A DNA stretch of 64,000 nucleotides from Ascaris suum (taxonomy: Eukaryota; Nematoda; Chromadorea; Rhabditida; Ascarididae). The translations under genes were made by a program, and so were the position numbers. Positions 1 to 15,461 of this stretch are shown one piece after another (positions within the stretch are counted from its first letter, which is position 1; every line of letters begins with the position of its first letter). Under the pieces are notes generated by a model that was not told where the DNA came from, searched no databases, and was given only the letters and a program-made list of their open reading frames with translations. The stretch covers positions 11,227,484-11,291,483 of the forward strand of contig CM024174.1 in assembly GCA_013433145.1 (NCBI GenBank), in the 5' to 3' direction.

Positions 1-628
1 ATCCTGCTGGAAGTTGGATGACTACGGGAATTTTATGAAGAACCCCATGAAGCAACTACTTATATGGATAAGGGTTTTTTCCTCGGAGGACCAGCCGACT
101 CCATCTGAATTAGTGCAAAACCATTGTGCCAGTATGATTCTTGCCGAATTTCGATGCTACATACGCTAAGAAGTGAATTTGTGCAGTGAAAACCGAGTTT
201 CATTATTTACTTTCGCGAAAATTCAAAATCCGCATGGAAAGTTTGTTACGAAAAGTTGTGACTTGAATTATAAATGGAAATATATTTTAAAACATCGGAT
301 CCGGAGGAAATAGTCCTTGCAAGCAAACAGTCTACTGATAAGCGTTGTCTAGATAATCCATTTCTATCATATACAGAAATTTTAATGCAAACCAACAACC
401 TACAAAAAAAAACTTCAAAACCGGAAGTTCTCTTCTACGGTAATTTTGTGGATATTTGTCGCCCATGATGAGAAGGATTTAGACATCCTCGGCTTCATCA
501 GCTGACAATCGAGACTTCTATTTCTTCCTCCATCAGGGAAAGACTTTTTGCTCGAGCAGAATAATTAGATTCTGATTGCTGCATTGCCGAGATACTAAGC
601 ACTATGAACGCAATGGTCCTGACTAACG

Positions 629-829
629 GCTCTCAACGACTATCACAACATTTCAGTTTATTTCCCATGTGCTTAAAAACTTCCCCGACAAAAACGTTTT
701 CAACACAACCGCCGAACTTATCGTCTATGCAGAACAGCTCACACGAGGAAGGAAATGCAGGTGGTCAAAATTTAGGCAGTGGCAATTGTTCTCGCGTTCG
801 GGTACGGTAGGTGGTGAACCGTTTTGAGC
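629..829 (+). CDS. Possible exon or relic, unrecognised
   Basis: An open frame of 66 codons ending in TGA contains RLSTTITTFQFISHVLKNFP, then DKNVFNTTAELIVYAEQLTR and GRKCRWSKFRQWQ. It includes a TTTCAG at 648-653 that could be an acceptor, and ACG|GTAGGT near 808 could be a donor. The protein looks natural and the base composition is less AT-rich than the window average, but it overlaps another open frame (604-810) and has no recognised domain. It may be a degraded mobile-element gene. Confidence 0.3.
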
Positions 830-1214
830 TTCAGCTTGGAATATATAGCAGCTTTATCTTCAAATGAGAGCACAGCACGATGGATACCTTGCTTCTTACT
901 ATTGGATAAATAAAGGTTGTGAAATATTGGAGAGTTGAGGAGTTGAAGGGGAGGTTTGCCCTTTATTTCGCCATAGTACTCAAAGATTCCTAGGTAATGA
1001 GCCGCCTACCTAAGCTAGTCTTAAACTATCCTATACCATATCCATCCACACTTTTTTTGCGATCGGGAATATATTGGGTACAAAACAGGCAATGGAAATG
1101 AAGCCCACTTCTAGTGAATGATACCCATCGAACAGATATAAACCGGAATTTCTCTAGACAGATATAATTCCTAACCATTAAAACATATTGCAAGTTCATA
1201 CTGTATATGAGATT

Positions 1215-1447
1215 TCATCGCATGAGGATGTGCAGAAATAATAAAGGAAATGGAATATCGTTAACGATGGGCCGTAAAGACGAACTTAGAAGGCAACGTT
1301 CGGATGAATCTGTGGTTGTTCTCTCTCTGGTGGGCCACTGCGAAGTGTTACCTCATTAGTTGTACACACCTACAACTTGGTGCTCCCTGGACTTACCTTA
1401 TCAAATGACATTATACCTGCCGAGCTTGATAGTTCGATCCTACCTGT
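1215..1447 (-). CDS. 3' two exons of an unrecognised minus-strand gene
   Basis: Exon 1447-1397 (acceptor CAACATAG, donor GTAAGT; TGRIELSSSAGIMSFDK) joins across a 59-nt intron to terminal exon 1337-1215 (acceptor CACTTCGCAG; WPTRERTTTDSSERCLLSSS, then LRPIVNDIPFPLLFLHILMR and TGA). Both are phase 0. The tail is hydrophobic and could be a C-terminal membrane anchor. Good splice sites on both sides of a short intron and 57 open codons make a real gene end likely. Further exons upstream (1.5-1.8 kb) look broken by stops, so a pseudogene is possible. Family not recognised. Confidence 0.45.
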
Positions 1448-3430
1448 CTATGTTGTAGTGATGAACCACTCTCGTATTTGCTATCTATGACTCTTTGCAA
1501 CTGCACCATACCAAGACACTTGTTCTAGGCTTTAACTATATGCTCGAATTGCATCTGGGAAATCATTGGTGTTATGTTATGTTTAAACCGTGCTCTTATT
1601 TTATGAGTAAAAGAGATCTTTGTCCGATGAGGTTGTGACCTGTTTGCCCATTACATTCATATCCTATATGGCATGTGCCTCCAATCTATTCATGGACGTC
1701 GACGTTTGTCTATTGCATTCATATTTATTGATCGTGACTTCAATCACCCCTATAACATATGTCCGACGCAATATCCATAAATTGGCCGTTGAAAGTCCCA
1801 CATGATCACACTATTCTTGGGTTTCAATTGCAATGTTCACGTTGCAATTGCAATGCCTCTAGCATCTGATAATGTAACAAACTCCCAATAATGAAGCTCT
1901 TCGAAGTAAAAAAAAATCACCGTGCACCTTACAATACAGCACAGGCTAGATATGATACGTCGAATACGACAATGAGCAATCAAGATATGCTATAGAGAAA
2001 CCGATTCAGCTGCAATCCTCGATTAATCATCCAATATACAACAACAAATACATCATAAAGTCATGCAACATATATAACGAGACCACAAGTCGCACCTCAA
2101 ATGCATCAAACGATCATCGAAATCGAAGAACCTACCAGACTTCACGACGGATAGAAGCAATGAATGACTTGAGTCTACGATTGTCGTCTTTTATAAGGTT
2201 ATGTGCAAACTGTTTACACATCAAATTTGCATATTCATTAGCGAATTTACATCGTTATGTGTGGCTATCGTACCGTATTCAAATCATTCGAACGATCTAT
2301 CATCGTTGAATTGGTCGCAATTAAGGTGTATAGGAATTTGAATGAATATGCAAATAACTGCATTACCATTAACTAAATATTATGGAAAAAGCAACTATAG
2401 AAGCAAAGAATAGCGTTATTTACCTCATTAATGCAAAAATTAAGACATTGGAATATTCATTTAACAAAGAAAAAGAAGTTTAAGACGAAAAAAAAAACCA
2501 AAGAAAAAAAAATTTCTGGATATGAAATCTCATCGTCAAGCAATAGATATCGTTCATCCTTACAGCCACTTAACAACATCAAAGTATCCGTGCATCTTCT
2601 TAACACTTAGCAATCCTCATTGTTAGCAATAAGAAGGCAACACTTGTGCAAAAATATTCTTGTGCATTTCCAAGTTTAACAACGTTACAATATTTGTGTA
2701 AATATTCCTATCGAATAACCGAGTAAATTTCACTAAAATTATGACAAATTAATAAAAATTGAAAAAGGTGAGGGAGATATAAAAGCAATAAATAAGAATA
2801 AAGATATAGATTTTAAAAATGTAAGTATAATTTATATTTATAATGTATATGTATATTTATATAAATTTGAACACACATATATACATATATTCGTTACAAC
2901 ATGTGGTCCACTAATATTGGTCATGCAAAAAAAAATGCTTTCAACAAGTCTCATACACTTTCGTATCAACAGTATTACTGCATAATTTCATAAAAGAAAG
3001 TCATTAGGACGACATATATAGTTTTATGAGGAGGAAAAATCGGCGTTATTTGATAGTTTCATCAAACAATTCCTCTTGTTATTTCTTCACCGTTGCAGAA
3101 GTCCTCTAAAGAATACAACAGAAAAACGTCCGCGTGGATGTTTGAAGTAAATGAGGTCAAATAGCGACGATCATTTCTTGGAATAGCCAAGTTAAGGTTC
3201 AATTAATGTAAGGAAGGAGAGAGGAGAGCATGGTGAATATAGGTTACCTTGGGGATTGGAGGTGGGGGGTGGGGGAGAAGAGCGAAAGATGATATTAAAA
3301 AAAAAAAACTTCCGCTCTAATCAAAATAAGTCGCAAATTGAAAAAACCAGCAAATTGTTGTCATGCTTAACTTCTTATGTCATGCGTATTCTTACAGTGC
3401 ATTTATACTTCCGTTGAGTGAATTTTTGTT

Positions 3431-3540
3431 TCATAAAGTGGCGCATATGTCCATATTTTCGTGATGTCCTTCAATTAATTGAAATGCATGTTTCACTGCA
3501 AAACCATCAGGTAATTCTGAAAATATTTCAGGTGTTTGCA
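3431..3540 (-). CDS. Terminal exon of an unrecognised minus-strand gene
   Basis: From acceptor CATTCTTAG the frame reads QTPEIFSELPDGFAVKHAFQ, then LIEGHHENMDICATL and TGA. The same frame stays open further upstream to about 3575 (ATSLFNEFSTFLV), so the true acceptor is uncertain. Codon use and composition look coding. A plausible preceding segment is 4000-4133 (frame containing YEFKLDDIVGFKSFQEFCEF, donor T|GTAGGT), which is phase-compatible but has no clear acceptor. No family recognised. Confidence 0.4.
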
Positions 3541-3999
3541 CTAAGAATGTTGAAAATTCATTGAACAAGGATGTTGCTTATTCTCCTCTCTCCTCGTTAA
3601 CAGTTTATATACATCGTTGCTAACATCAAGCTCATACGACAAATATGAACACTAGATAATAAAAGCATGCAAAACAATCGAATCACTAAAACTAGACGAG
3701 AAATCAACTCGAACACAATATCAAATGACTGAAAGAGCGTTAAATCTCAACAAATGTAATTAAAAAGTATTTTTTAAAGGATTTCGTATATATTATAATA
3801 ATATACCGTTGAACAAGAAAAAAGCATCGAATATTCTAATAATAACACTATTAGCAATCGATAAGAGGCTAATATAGCTCTGAGAATATCGTTATTCCAA
3901 CACAATATATGGATCAAATCGAAAAACGGCTGTCAATATGACTTCAAAATTAGAAAGAAATGACTAAAAATGCATAAATATGTACAAATATATACCTAC

Positions 4000-4133
4000 A
4001 TATCGTGTCATTGAACTCACAAAATTCCTGGAAAGATTTAAAGCCGACGATATCATCAAGTTTAAATTCATAAATAAATTGAAATGATTGAATGTTCGGT
4101 ATTCGATCATTAAATGTTGATATGTTTCATCAC
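4000..4133 (-). CDS. Possible exon paired with 3431-3540
   Basis: Forty-four open codons with a natural-looking acidic/aromatic protein (DDIVGFKSFQEFCEFNDT) end at donor GTAGGT. The frame is preceded by a stop with no AG between, so the exon start cannot be placed. A different frame (to 4293) is open through the same bases. A frameshifted pseudogene would explain both; so would a short real exon starting at the TTTCCAG near 4030. Confidence 0.25.
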
Positions 4134-5750
4134 TCAGACTTATTTCTATGAAGAAACAAAGTTCACCTTTTTTTAAGACAGCTCCGAAAAATATATCATA
4201 AGTGGCAGAAATGAAGTGACGTTTTATTCTTATCAAGAACGCTCGGTGACAAGCTAAACTAGTAACCAGGGGATTAACTAAGCTAAACATCACCTACGCT
4301 CCCACTGTAAAAATCGGTCAGCGAAGTAATCAGGGGATGGAGGCAAGCAGAGTTGGGCTTAGAATTGGGATGGACAATGTCCACAACAGTTAATTTCGTG
4401 ACCACTCCCAGTCGACGTCATCGATGGAATGCTTAGATATTTCTTGCTTGCTTTTTTACCCACTTAAAGCTCTAAAGGGAAATAATTCCACTAGTTTACA
4501 CTTACGCTCTTCTAGTTTCCCCTTATTATCGCCCCTATTTTTTGAGCAACTGACATTTCTGTGTCAGAAGCAGATGAAATCTTCAGGCGTTTGTGAGTCG
4601 TAAGTCCTATATTAAAGCGAACCATTCCTCCCCCCCCCCTTCCCCCATAAAGAAAACCTTAGTTTTTTGAAAGACTTGAGGATGGAATCCTCTTTTGCTC
4701 CGTTTTCCGGCTAGAACAGGTTGTGTGCAACTCAACATGAAATGCAGGTATTATGCGATCATTATTACGGTGCAGGAAATAATGAAACGGGCTGTGAGTA
4801 GACCATCGAACAATTTCACGGATTATCAGTACTTCGTAAGTGAAAGTGCCATAAAAATATTAAAGAATACAATAAATCTAAAAATTCAGTAATAGCCTGG
4901 ATATGAGGTCGGAAACTAAAGCAATAAGCTATATATGAGATTGAGAAGTGAAGCAACACGCTTTATATAAGCAACCGTTACCAAGCATTCGATGAGTCCT
5001 CTCAGGATGATTTGTCTCGAAACGCTTGAGAAGTCGTTGTTGAACCATCCAGTGACCTAAATTTAATTTATAAGTATTTCGCTTTCATCTTCAAGCCAAA
5101 TTTCATAGAAAGTACCATGGCCGTAAGTTATTTATCGCATACTGATTTTTTTTTTGCATATATTTTATAAATATATATAACGAGATTTTTTGAATAAAAA
5201 TATGAATCCACATTAATCCACAATAAAATTTTTACAACTTAAATGAATAGAAAACGAGATATTGCAGAAGTTGATTACTCAAGAATCGATGCAAAAAAAA
5301 GAGACATCTTTGGGCGCTTCAAATCAAAAGAAATAAAAAGGGACCATATCTTACCAGCCAATATATCTCTTAACATCTGAGCGCATCGAACGTCCTACTA
5401 TTCATTGAAGATATATCCACAATACAAAAAAGAATATATGCAGCGTGCAAAGACAAGACATCCGTCACCCTCCCTCCTACCTCTGCATGACTTATTTTGA
5501 AATGCAAGGAATTTTCTTAGGTCAGCAAATTTTCATTACGATCCACTTTAAACTCCACAACTTCCACCATCTTGACTGATATCCATTCCACCAAAATCAG
5601 CAAGAGATGTTTGAAACGACACATTGTCTAGTTCTTTTGAATAACCAGTTACGATTCTAGGCTATAGAAGTTTCAACCACAAGTCTTCCTTAATGAACAC
5701 TGATTTCTTCAATTATAAAACACACCACCCACAGCATTCGCAGTATCCCA

Positions 5751-6045
5751 AGAAGGACGCCTTTACCAACCGAAGAAAAAAGATAAGCAAGAAATTTTCA
5801 AAGAAGGACGCATATTTCAATCTAGGAAGTACGACAAGGAGAATACTCGAAAGAGGACGCATATCCTAACCGGAGAAAGAAGATGAGTAGGAAATTTCCC
5901 AAGAAGGACGCGTAGTCCAGCCTGAAAAGGAACACGAGGAAAAAGTTTTTCAAAAACGACGCATTTACCAATCGGAGAAGAAAGATGAGAAAATTTTCCG
6001 AGGATGATGTACATCCCAACAAGAGAGGAGGGACGAGGTGTAACT
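5751..6045. repeat. Degenerate 50-bp tandem repeat, about 6 units
   Basis: The core AAGAAGGACGC recurs at a spacing of 49-51 bp (5755, 5806, 5855, 5906, 5957). Units 1, 3 and 5 share CCAA/CTAACCGGAGAAAGAAGAT-like sequence, while units 2 and 4 resemble each other (CTAGGAAGTACGA, CTGAAAAGGAACA). The array therefore probably grew by duplication of 100-bp dimers. Open frames on the minus strand through it (repeating ASFL and LRLGYAS blocks) are by-products, since the period is not a multiple of three. Confidence 0.85.
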
Positions 6046-6351
6046 CAGCAGGACTAATGAGTTTCGAAAAAAAAGTGTTAAAACAGCGTGTCTGCCAGTA
6101 CATCCTTTCTTGTTATTTCCGTTTATGCGCGAATTTATTCACAAACCTCACCGATAAAAATGTCTGGGCAGTTCACGGAGTCAGGACATGCCCTAAAGCG
6201 AGCATGCAGATCCACAATCTAGATTCTCTTAGATGTCAACAAGTAACATCAATAAAGAGATCATTTATCAATAAATGCGATCAATTGATTTGAAAATATA
6301 TTAAAAATAAATATCAATAAAAAATATTGAACAACAATAATATTATTTCAG

Positions 6352-6412
6352 GAAAAAATCTTAATGGTACTCTAGAATGGCGTCACAAAACTCGTAGTCC
6401 TTCAAATAAAAG
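6352..6412 (+). CDS. Possible internal exon, unrecognised
   Basis: Acceptor TATTATTTCAG and donor AG|GTATAT enclose 61 nt (2+57+2) encoding KNLNGTLEWRHKTRSPSNK. Splice sites are good and the peptide is hydrophilic and natural-looking. No neighbouring exon was joined with confidence. Confidence 0.3.
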
Positions 6413-7517
6413 GTATATTTAAAATAATGATATAATGCCTCTTGAAAACAATAAGAAACCTCTAATGCGCTATAAAAAAGATCTCTACTTCCACCCAACT
6501 AAATGAGTGATGATACTGATAGCTAACCGTTTATCGAGCTTTCCCTGAACCGCATTCACATCAGAATCCGTTAGATGGTGGTCGCCGTCTTGTACGCCTT
6601 CCGACATTTTGCCCTGCATGCGAACATTTATAGGCTCACATTTATGCATCTCTAAATCTTTTGAATATAAACAGTTAATATTTCATTTCTCGCTATCTTC
6701 GCCGACCCCTCCCCTTCCCCTTCTATCCTCGATCGTTGTAATTATTGAAGTATCAATGTGAAGAATGCGAACGAGAATACGAACAAGATTTCTAAACGGA
6801 GCGTTAGCAAAATCATTCATATGGTAAATATCTTCTCCGCAAAGGTAAGACCGACGCAAGATAAAAACTCTAATATAAACGTTAGACATCCAAGATTTGT
6901 TATCATTCATTGAAGTGAAAAAGGATTTGATATAAGGATCACTTCGATAGAGGTGAATACCCAAGAAGAGGAAGAGAGAGTATATTTCGAATGGCATCTT
7001 TCAAATCGACATACGCTTATATGAATTAGACAAAGCAGTATTTCTCTTCAAACCTCGATAACATGTCTGAAATCATTTAATAGATATTCGACGTTTCTAG
7101 GTGCACTTTTTATGTAGTAATCAATAAAATAATATTCAAGCGCAAGCAATTCATCTTTCACAGGGAATCGCATTACTTGCCTAATGAAATCGCATAAATA
7201 CCGATTGTTTTTACACTCAACGATTGCTGGTTATTATTTTTTTCCCATTTTCGCTATCAGTGATAGCAATTACTCTTTCGCGCAGCGGCGAATATCGCAG
7301 TGAAACGTGCATGAATTGCTCGCATTATTTGCTTTCATAAATAAACTTAGCATAAATAAGTTGTAATTCCACAATTATTGGTGGGATATTTTCTGTGAAT
7401 TTTCCCATCTTCAGACTGTAATTCCACCTTATATTCAACGAGGCTTGGCGGTACTCTGGTCCTCTTACATCCATTCAGTGAACTCAGAATAACTTCTAGA
7501 TCAATCAAATGGACAAG

Positions 7518-7564
7518 TTACTTTATCAGAATATTTCATTTCCGCTCAATAACTGATAAAGTAA
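7518..7564. repeat. Perfect 12-bp inverted repeat, 23-nt loop
   Basis: TTACTTTATCAG (7518-7529) and CTGATAAAGTAA (7553-7564) are exact complements. It lies about 80-125 bp downstream of the CCCH gene's stop codon, so it could form a stem-loop in that 3' UTR. Confidence 0.9.
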
Positions 7565-7642
7565 GCGCCGAAAAAACCTCGTCAAGTTCAGCAAAAAGTC
7601 TACAAAACTATCGCCTTAGGGAATATGAGATCGAGCTAAGAA

Positions 7643-10376
<2,734 letters not shown>

Positions 10377-12683
10377 CTACTAATAAATATTTTCGAATGA
10401 ATGTACATAATGCAAAAAGATGCGTTTAAAAATCATTTCACTTAGTGACATCGATTGTCTATAAAGCGATACAAATAGTGAAATCAATTGCCCTCCGCAA
10501 TTTGCAGATATACAAAATAGGCCGATCTGTACGCTTCGCATAACGATATCGGAACACCATTTAAGTGGAAGCGTAAGTCTATAGTTTTAGAAATTTAGCC
10601 ATATTCATAAAACAATTCGTTGTGGGTCACTTATGGGTTAATCAAGATCTTGGTCCGGTAAAAACCAGTCTTGGCTTACGATGAAGCAAAAAATGAATCA
10701 TATGGAACTATATGTGGTTTATGTGACGCGCATATGTGGGAAGCGAGGGAATGAAGAAGAAATGAAGGTGGGTTGATCGGAGTGAGAAGGAATGGGGACA
10801 GTAGATGGGGAGGAAGCGAGTGTGGAGGAAGTTGAGGAGGTGGAGAGGCTGGAGTGAGGGCAGAGGGAAGGATGGGGGAGGAGGACGTGACAATGAGTGC
10901 GCAAATGACGAGAATGCACGAGATATAGAACGAACCAAACCAATATATCCGAAAAGGTTGCGAAAATTGGCTTCAAGTCCTTTTCTAGGAGGAACGAAAG
11001 TTTTGACAAGATCGAAGATGAAAGTCGAGGAAGCGATCGGGGAAATTCAGTGAATTATTTTCAAGAGATACTTTGTCCGACTAAATTTTAAAATAAGCTA
11101 TTCCATGCAAATATCCTCTTGAATATTAGTGAATGTGTCGTCAATGTTTTTACTTCCAAATTTCATTCACTTTCCGCTTGGTTTAGAACCTGCTCTCCAT
11201 CATATGAAACCGCTACGAGAGATAAAAATTGCATATTAAATTGCAGGTGAGACAAGGTAGTTCTGTATTTCAAATATAACGAATTATTCAATTTCATAAA
11301 ATCGCTAAGACAAATATATACCTACTGATATTTACACAAGAAGTTGCTCTAACTGGCTCATGACATAGGTGACATATCACTTCGTGGAGGTGCGGCTTTA
11401 TAGTTCTTCAAGTTGTGAACTGCGGTCATTAGTTAACTTGACCTCAAAGTATGCCGCAAACTTTGGAAAAATGTGTATGAGAGATGTGTAACATACGTTT
11501 GATGATAGAGACTTGACGAGCACAAAAATGAAACGAAACGAGAGTAACTGCATCCGACGTTCCTGAGATGACGTTACAAGAAAGCGCAAAATTAATAAAC
11601 GCCCTAAGCCAGATGTGACAGCTTTTCGAAATTCACTTCGATGGTCATCTAAAATAATGCCCACAAAGTTGGACAAATACCCATTACTTCGACAATCCAG
11701 CATTTCAGGTTGTGGTAAAGAGTCGGCATATTTCGCCACAATCGAACGCATAGAAGAGAGACAGAGAGAGCGCGTGCGTTATTCGCGAACGACGCAAGGT
11801 AAAAATGTTGGAAAAAATGTTGGAAAGGATGTTGTCACCGTGCTATGATACTTGGAAGTTGGTGGGTAGTCCTGGTTGAAGAGTGGGGCATTTATATCTA
11901 TAACAGCTGGGAGGGAAGGGGGGGGGGCTGTATTGTGGTGGCGAGTGTACAAACGTTGACATGGTCGTAGCTGAAGTTTTCGAACGCCGGATGAGTAATG
12001 CGAGAGCTCTATGATGTTCGTATTCATTAATGGGCGCTTTTACCTTCTCCAACTAACTCGACGTCCTTATATTAAAGTGAATAATATGGAGGGCGCCTCT
12101 ATAGGTGCTTGCTTCCAGGAAGGAAAAAGAAAATATTGCGGGAGGGGGGGGGGGGGGGGGAAGGCGACTTGGCTCCTCGAGTAGTTTGCTGCAGTTTTGG
12201 ATTATTGCTGCAATTTTTTGTCATTGGCCTTCGCCTTAACGAGAAAGAAATTGGCCAGAATATAGTGAATATCAAATTTTATTGATTGTCGAAATATTCT
12301 TATGTGCTTATATTTGAGGCGATTCATATGAATTCAATATTCGAAGAAAACAGTCGTTTCGTTAAATCTTCTCTGCATTGTTTTTTGTAACCTTTGAATA
12401 AAAATACAGCAACTTGCTTATAGAAATCCGTGCACTCAATGCGATAGGTGATGTGTTTTATTGAATGGTACTTTGAATTTGAGTGGCTTTCAGCTTTTTA
12501 CTTCAGCTTCGATTATTTCCGCATAATCATCAGTCATAGCACCGGAAGATTGGAGGATTTGTGTTTTCTCTCGTCGTAAATCGTTTCGCACGATTTTCGG
12601 CTAGGGTCATGAAGTTTCCTTACATTAGTTTCTAATGCATTGAGTCAAGAGTGAAATGAGTCAAGAACTATTGCGTTCTTCAG

Positions 12684-12826
12684 TTGTTTCAATCAGTGAT
12701 GATGGATTTGTGAGCCTTATGGATCCGAATACATGCGACGTAAAAGAGAACCTTATAGTAACTGAAAGTGAGCGCTGGAAGAACAAATCAAAGAAGCGTT
12801 TCGCAAACGATGAGAATACCGTTCTT
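12684..12826 (+). CDS. eIF5A-like exon (C-terminal OB-fold domain), partial gene or relic
   Basis: After the acceptor TTGCGTTCTTCAG the frame gives VSISDDGFVSLMDPNTCDVK, which I recognise as the start of domain II of translation factor eIF5A, then ENLIVTESERW, a divergent middle, and ANDENTVL. It stops at a consensus donor GTAAGT. The acceptor implies a phase-1 intron, so the junction could read LVSISDDG as in the family. The stretch after ENL lacks the usual LPEGDLG-type block and reads TESERWKNKSKKRF, so this copy is diverged. I found neither an upstream exon with the hypusine loop (TGKHGHAK) nor a downstream exon with the final strands. It may belong to a second, fast-evolving eIF5A gene with remote exons, or be a decayed duplicate. 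An in-frame ATG at 12656 also exists, but it lies before the acceptor. Confidence 0.55.
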
Positions 12827-13052
12827 GTAAGTCGCTTTTTTGACTTTTTAATTGATTTCTTTGCTTCTTCTGAAATTTCTTCCTGTTTTGTTAGTTACGA
12901 TATGATATGAAACGAACCAACCCTCATAATGATGAATTCGGCCGATGTTGAAGTGGAAAATAGTTGACGAATTATGCGAAGCTTACGAAAAACATCAGAT
13001 CTTCCTTATCATTTTCGGCCTCGCATAGCTCTATGAAAGTTTGTTCACTTAC

Positions 13053-13125
13053 CTCAGAAGGATGATAACACTGGTGATTTAGACGGTCGAAAAAATTATA
13101 TGATGAATTCACAATATTTCTACAT
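13053..13125 (-). CDS. Internal exon of an unrecognised minus-strand gene
   Basis: Acceptor GACGATCAG and donor GTAAGT enclose 73 nt (phase 2 in, 0 out) encoding CRNIVNSSYNFFDRLNHQCY then HPSE. Good splice sites and natural composition support it, but 24 codons give no family, and the partner exons were not found. Confidence 0.35.
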
Positions 13126-15351
13126 CTGATCGTCGTTGATAAGAAATTGCAAAGTTTTCCTGACGTTGTAATGAATGGTATTTTGAAAACAAGGATATAG
13201 TCTTATATCATCAAAGCTGGTTTTTTCTTGGCAAAAGTGATCTTCGTTTATTTTCCACATTTCATGTTTTTTTCTTCGGCAAACCTCATTGAAACGATAT
13301 AGACTTTAAGCGGAAATAGATAAAAATTGTGCAAGTGAAAGGATATTGCACTCAACACAGATATATAACTATGAAACAAGCGATCTGCACATCAACAAAC
13401 GAGACGCAATATGCGAATGTAGATTTGAGGTGAAACGCATTGTGCACGATTTATTACGCACGTGCGATATACTGTTACGGACTATTGCTGCATTTTCCTC
13501 TCATCAGGAGTCGTTAGAACTTATACGTTCGGCCATTGTCTAGGAATTCTATATTAACTGATGCATGCAATGATGGTCGATCATACGATCTACGAATTCT
13601 TTAAATGGTGTCTAAAGCTTGTTGTAATGAGATGATATGTAGGTAGTATTGGGGAGTGACCAGGTAGTGACCAGGAGTGACCCTGTTGCTCAATGTCGTT
13701 TACATGAACTGCAAATTGTCCTTAACGTATAGGGCTGCGCCTAGAGCGTTAAAATTAGTGAGTATTCATAAGAAAATGGTTATATGCAAGTGGCTCTTAT
13801 ACTCATAAGTTTGACTAATGAAAGTCATTCACCATTAAGTAACGCATGAAATATATACGCAGTTCGTAAAGTTTGGCTAAGCAATACTGCTGTGCCTTGA
13901 AGTTTACCGTTGCCATTCTACCATTCTTTATTTATTGCTGAAGTAACGTTATTTTGCGGCTGTATCTTTTTTTATTTGAATAGGCAAATTTACGGCTTTT
14001 TTTTACTCTCACTATATGGAGAACAAATTAAAGCGTTTGATTGAGATTGTTGTGGTGAATGACCGTGTTGCAACTCAATTTTGCATATATCGACTTCGGT
14101 GATATCTATTCTTCTCTGCCCCATCATATTTCGATGTTCCTATATTTCTGTGGTTGCGTAATTCAAACCCGTTAGCCATGGTGCGTGTTCGCTCAGTGAT
14201 ATTGGTGGTTTTCACCATCTGTGTTCAGCTGCTAATTGTTGAGTGAACTTTGCTACGTCTCGCATCATCTCTTATCTACGATCACGCAGCAGTACAACAG
14301 ACCTAATGAAAAAAACATGTTTGCGTGGTGGTATGCGGGTCGTAGATGACCGGAAATGATCGCAAGTCAGGTACTATGATATTTGCTCTATCTACCGAGT
14401 GGTGATTTGCAGCGTCAAGTTGTATCGGCATGTGGCGAAGAGCAGATTCTCGACCTCAAATGTATCTCTACCAGGGATAAACACAATTTGTTCTGTTATA
14501 ATTTATCTCTTTTTAATCAATACTGTTTCAATGTTATTTTATAATCAAGAGTATAATCAATTAATACTATTGATTAATTAGTCAATTATTAGTACTCATC
14601 ATGAGTGTGTGTCTCATCGATTGCTTATATAATTTGTTCTACGTTAGCAGTTCTATGATTGATGAATTTATATTAACTTATAATTATATGTAGTTATATG
14701 ATTATATGAATGATTGTTATTCATATTTCGTCTGTTGCGAAGAGTTTCTAACCTTTTTTTGATTTATGCGATTATTTCTTTTATTGCAAAATTGTTTAAA
14801 TGAGCATAATTATATGAAGTAGATTTTTACTGCCATATTTCTATTGTACTTTTATGGGGGTAAATATATAAAGAGGGTAGCGGAGATGGATACGAGAAGG
14901 AAGCTAGGAGAGCTAAGGTCGTTCTATCGTATTGGTCGAATTTCTAGAAGGTTCTCCCTTCGTAAACGGAATGAGATTATTTTGAAGAGTTGATGAATGG
15001 GAAACTATCTAAATAGTTTTGAGATAATGTTTCGATGATTGAAGTTGTAATTATTTTCGTGGGGATTATTCGATCATATTTTATTCCAATTATTTTATTT
15101 ACACATTCAAATTAAATTTTATTTGTTTTTTTTTAAATTTTATTTTTTATTCTTTTATTCTTATCTTTATTTTTTTTTCTAATGATTTCGTTTTATGAGG
15201 TAAGTTTGTTTATTGCATAAATTGATTTGTTTTGATGTTTTCTTTCATTCGTTCTTCGTTTATGAGTAAATTCACTCGAATATTGTCGCCATTTCGATGC
15301 TAGTAGCGTCCTATTTATAGATGTAAGATACACATTGCCAAATGTTATTGA

Positions 15352-15461
15352 TTAAGTGAAATCGGAAAATCGAAGCCTTTTTTGGACCTGTACGGGAGAC
15401 TGTTCCATCAAGTTGCTAGCATTTGACGCCTCAAGCAATTCAACATCTACAACCTCTTCAT
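15352..15461 (-). CDS. Terminal exon of an unrecognised minus-strand gene
   Basis: From acceptor AGTTGCAG the frame reads DEEVVDVELLEASNASNLME, then QSPVQVQKRLRFSDFT and TAA. Composition is clearly protein-like (acidic start, basic end). The frame just upstream (15485-15568, ending LAFDLSEQIETEL) is also protein-like and joins in phase if the 23 nt between (15462-15484, GTGAGC...TGCAG) were spliced out; see findings. No family recognised. Confidence 0.4.

Noticed and set aside
3964..4293. 109-codon minus-strand ORF
   Set aside because: A different frame (YEFKLDDIVGFKSFQ) is more protein-like and ends at a donor; this longer frame has none. The locus is left uncertain.
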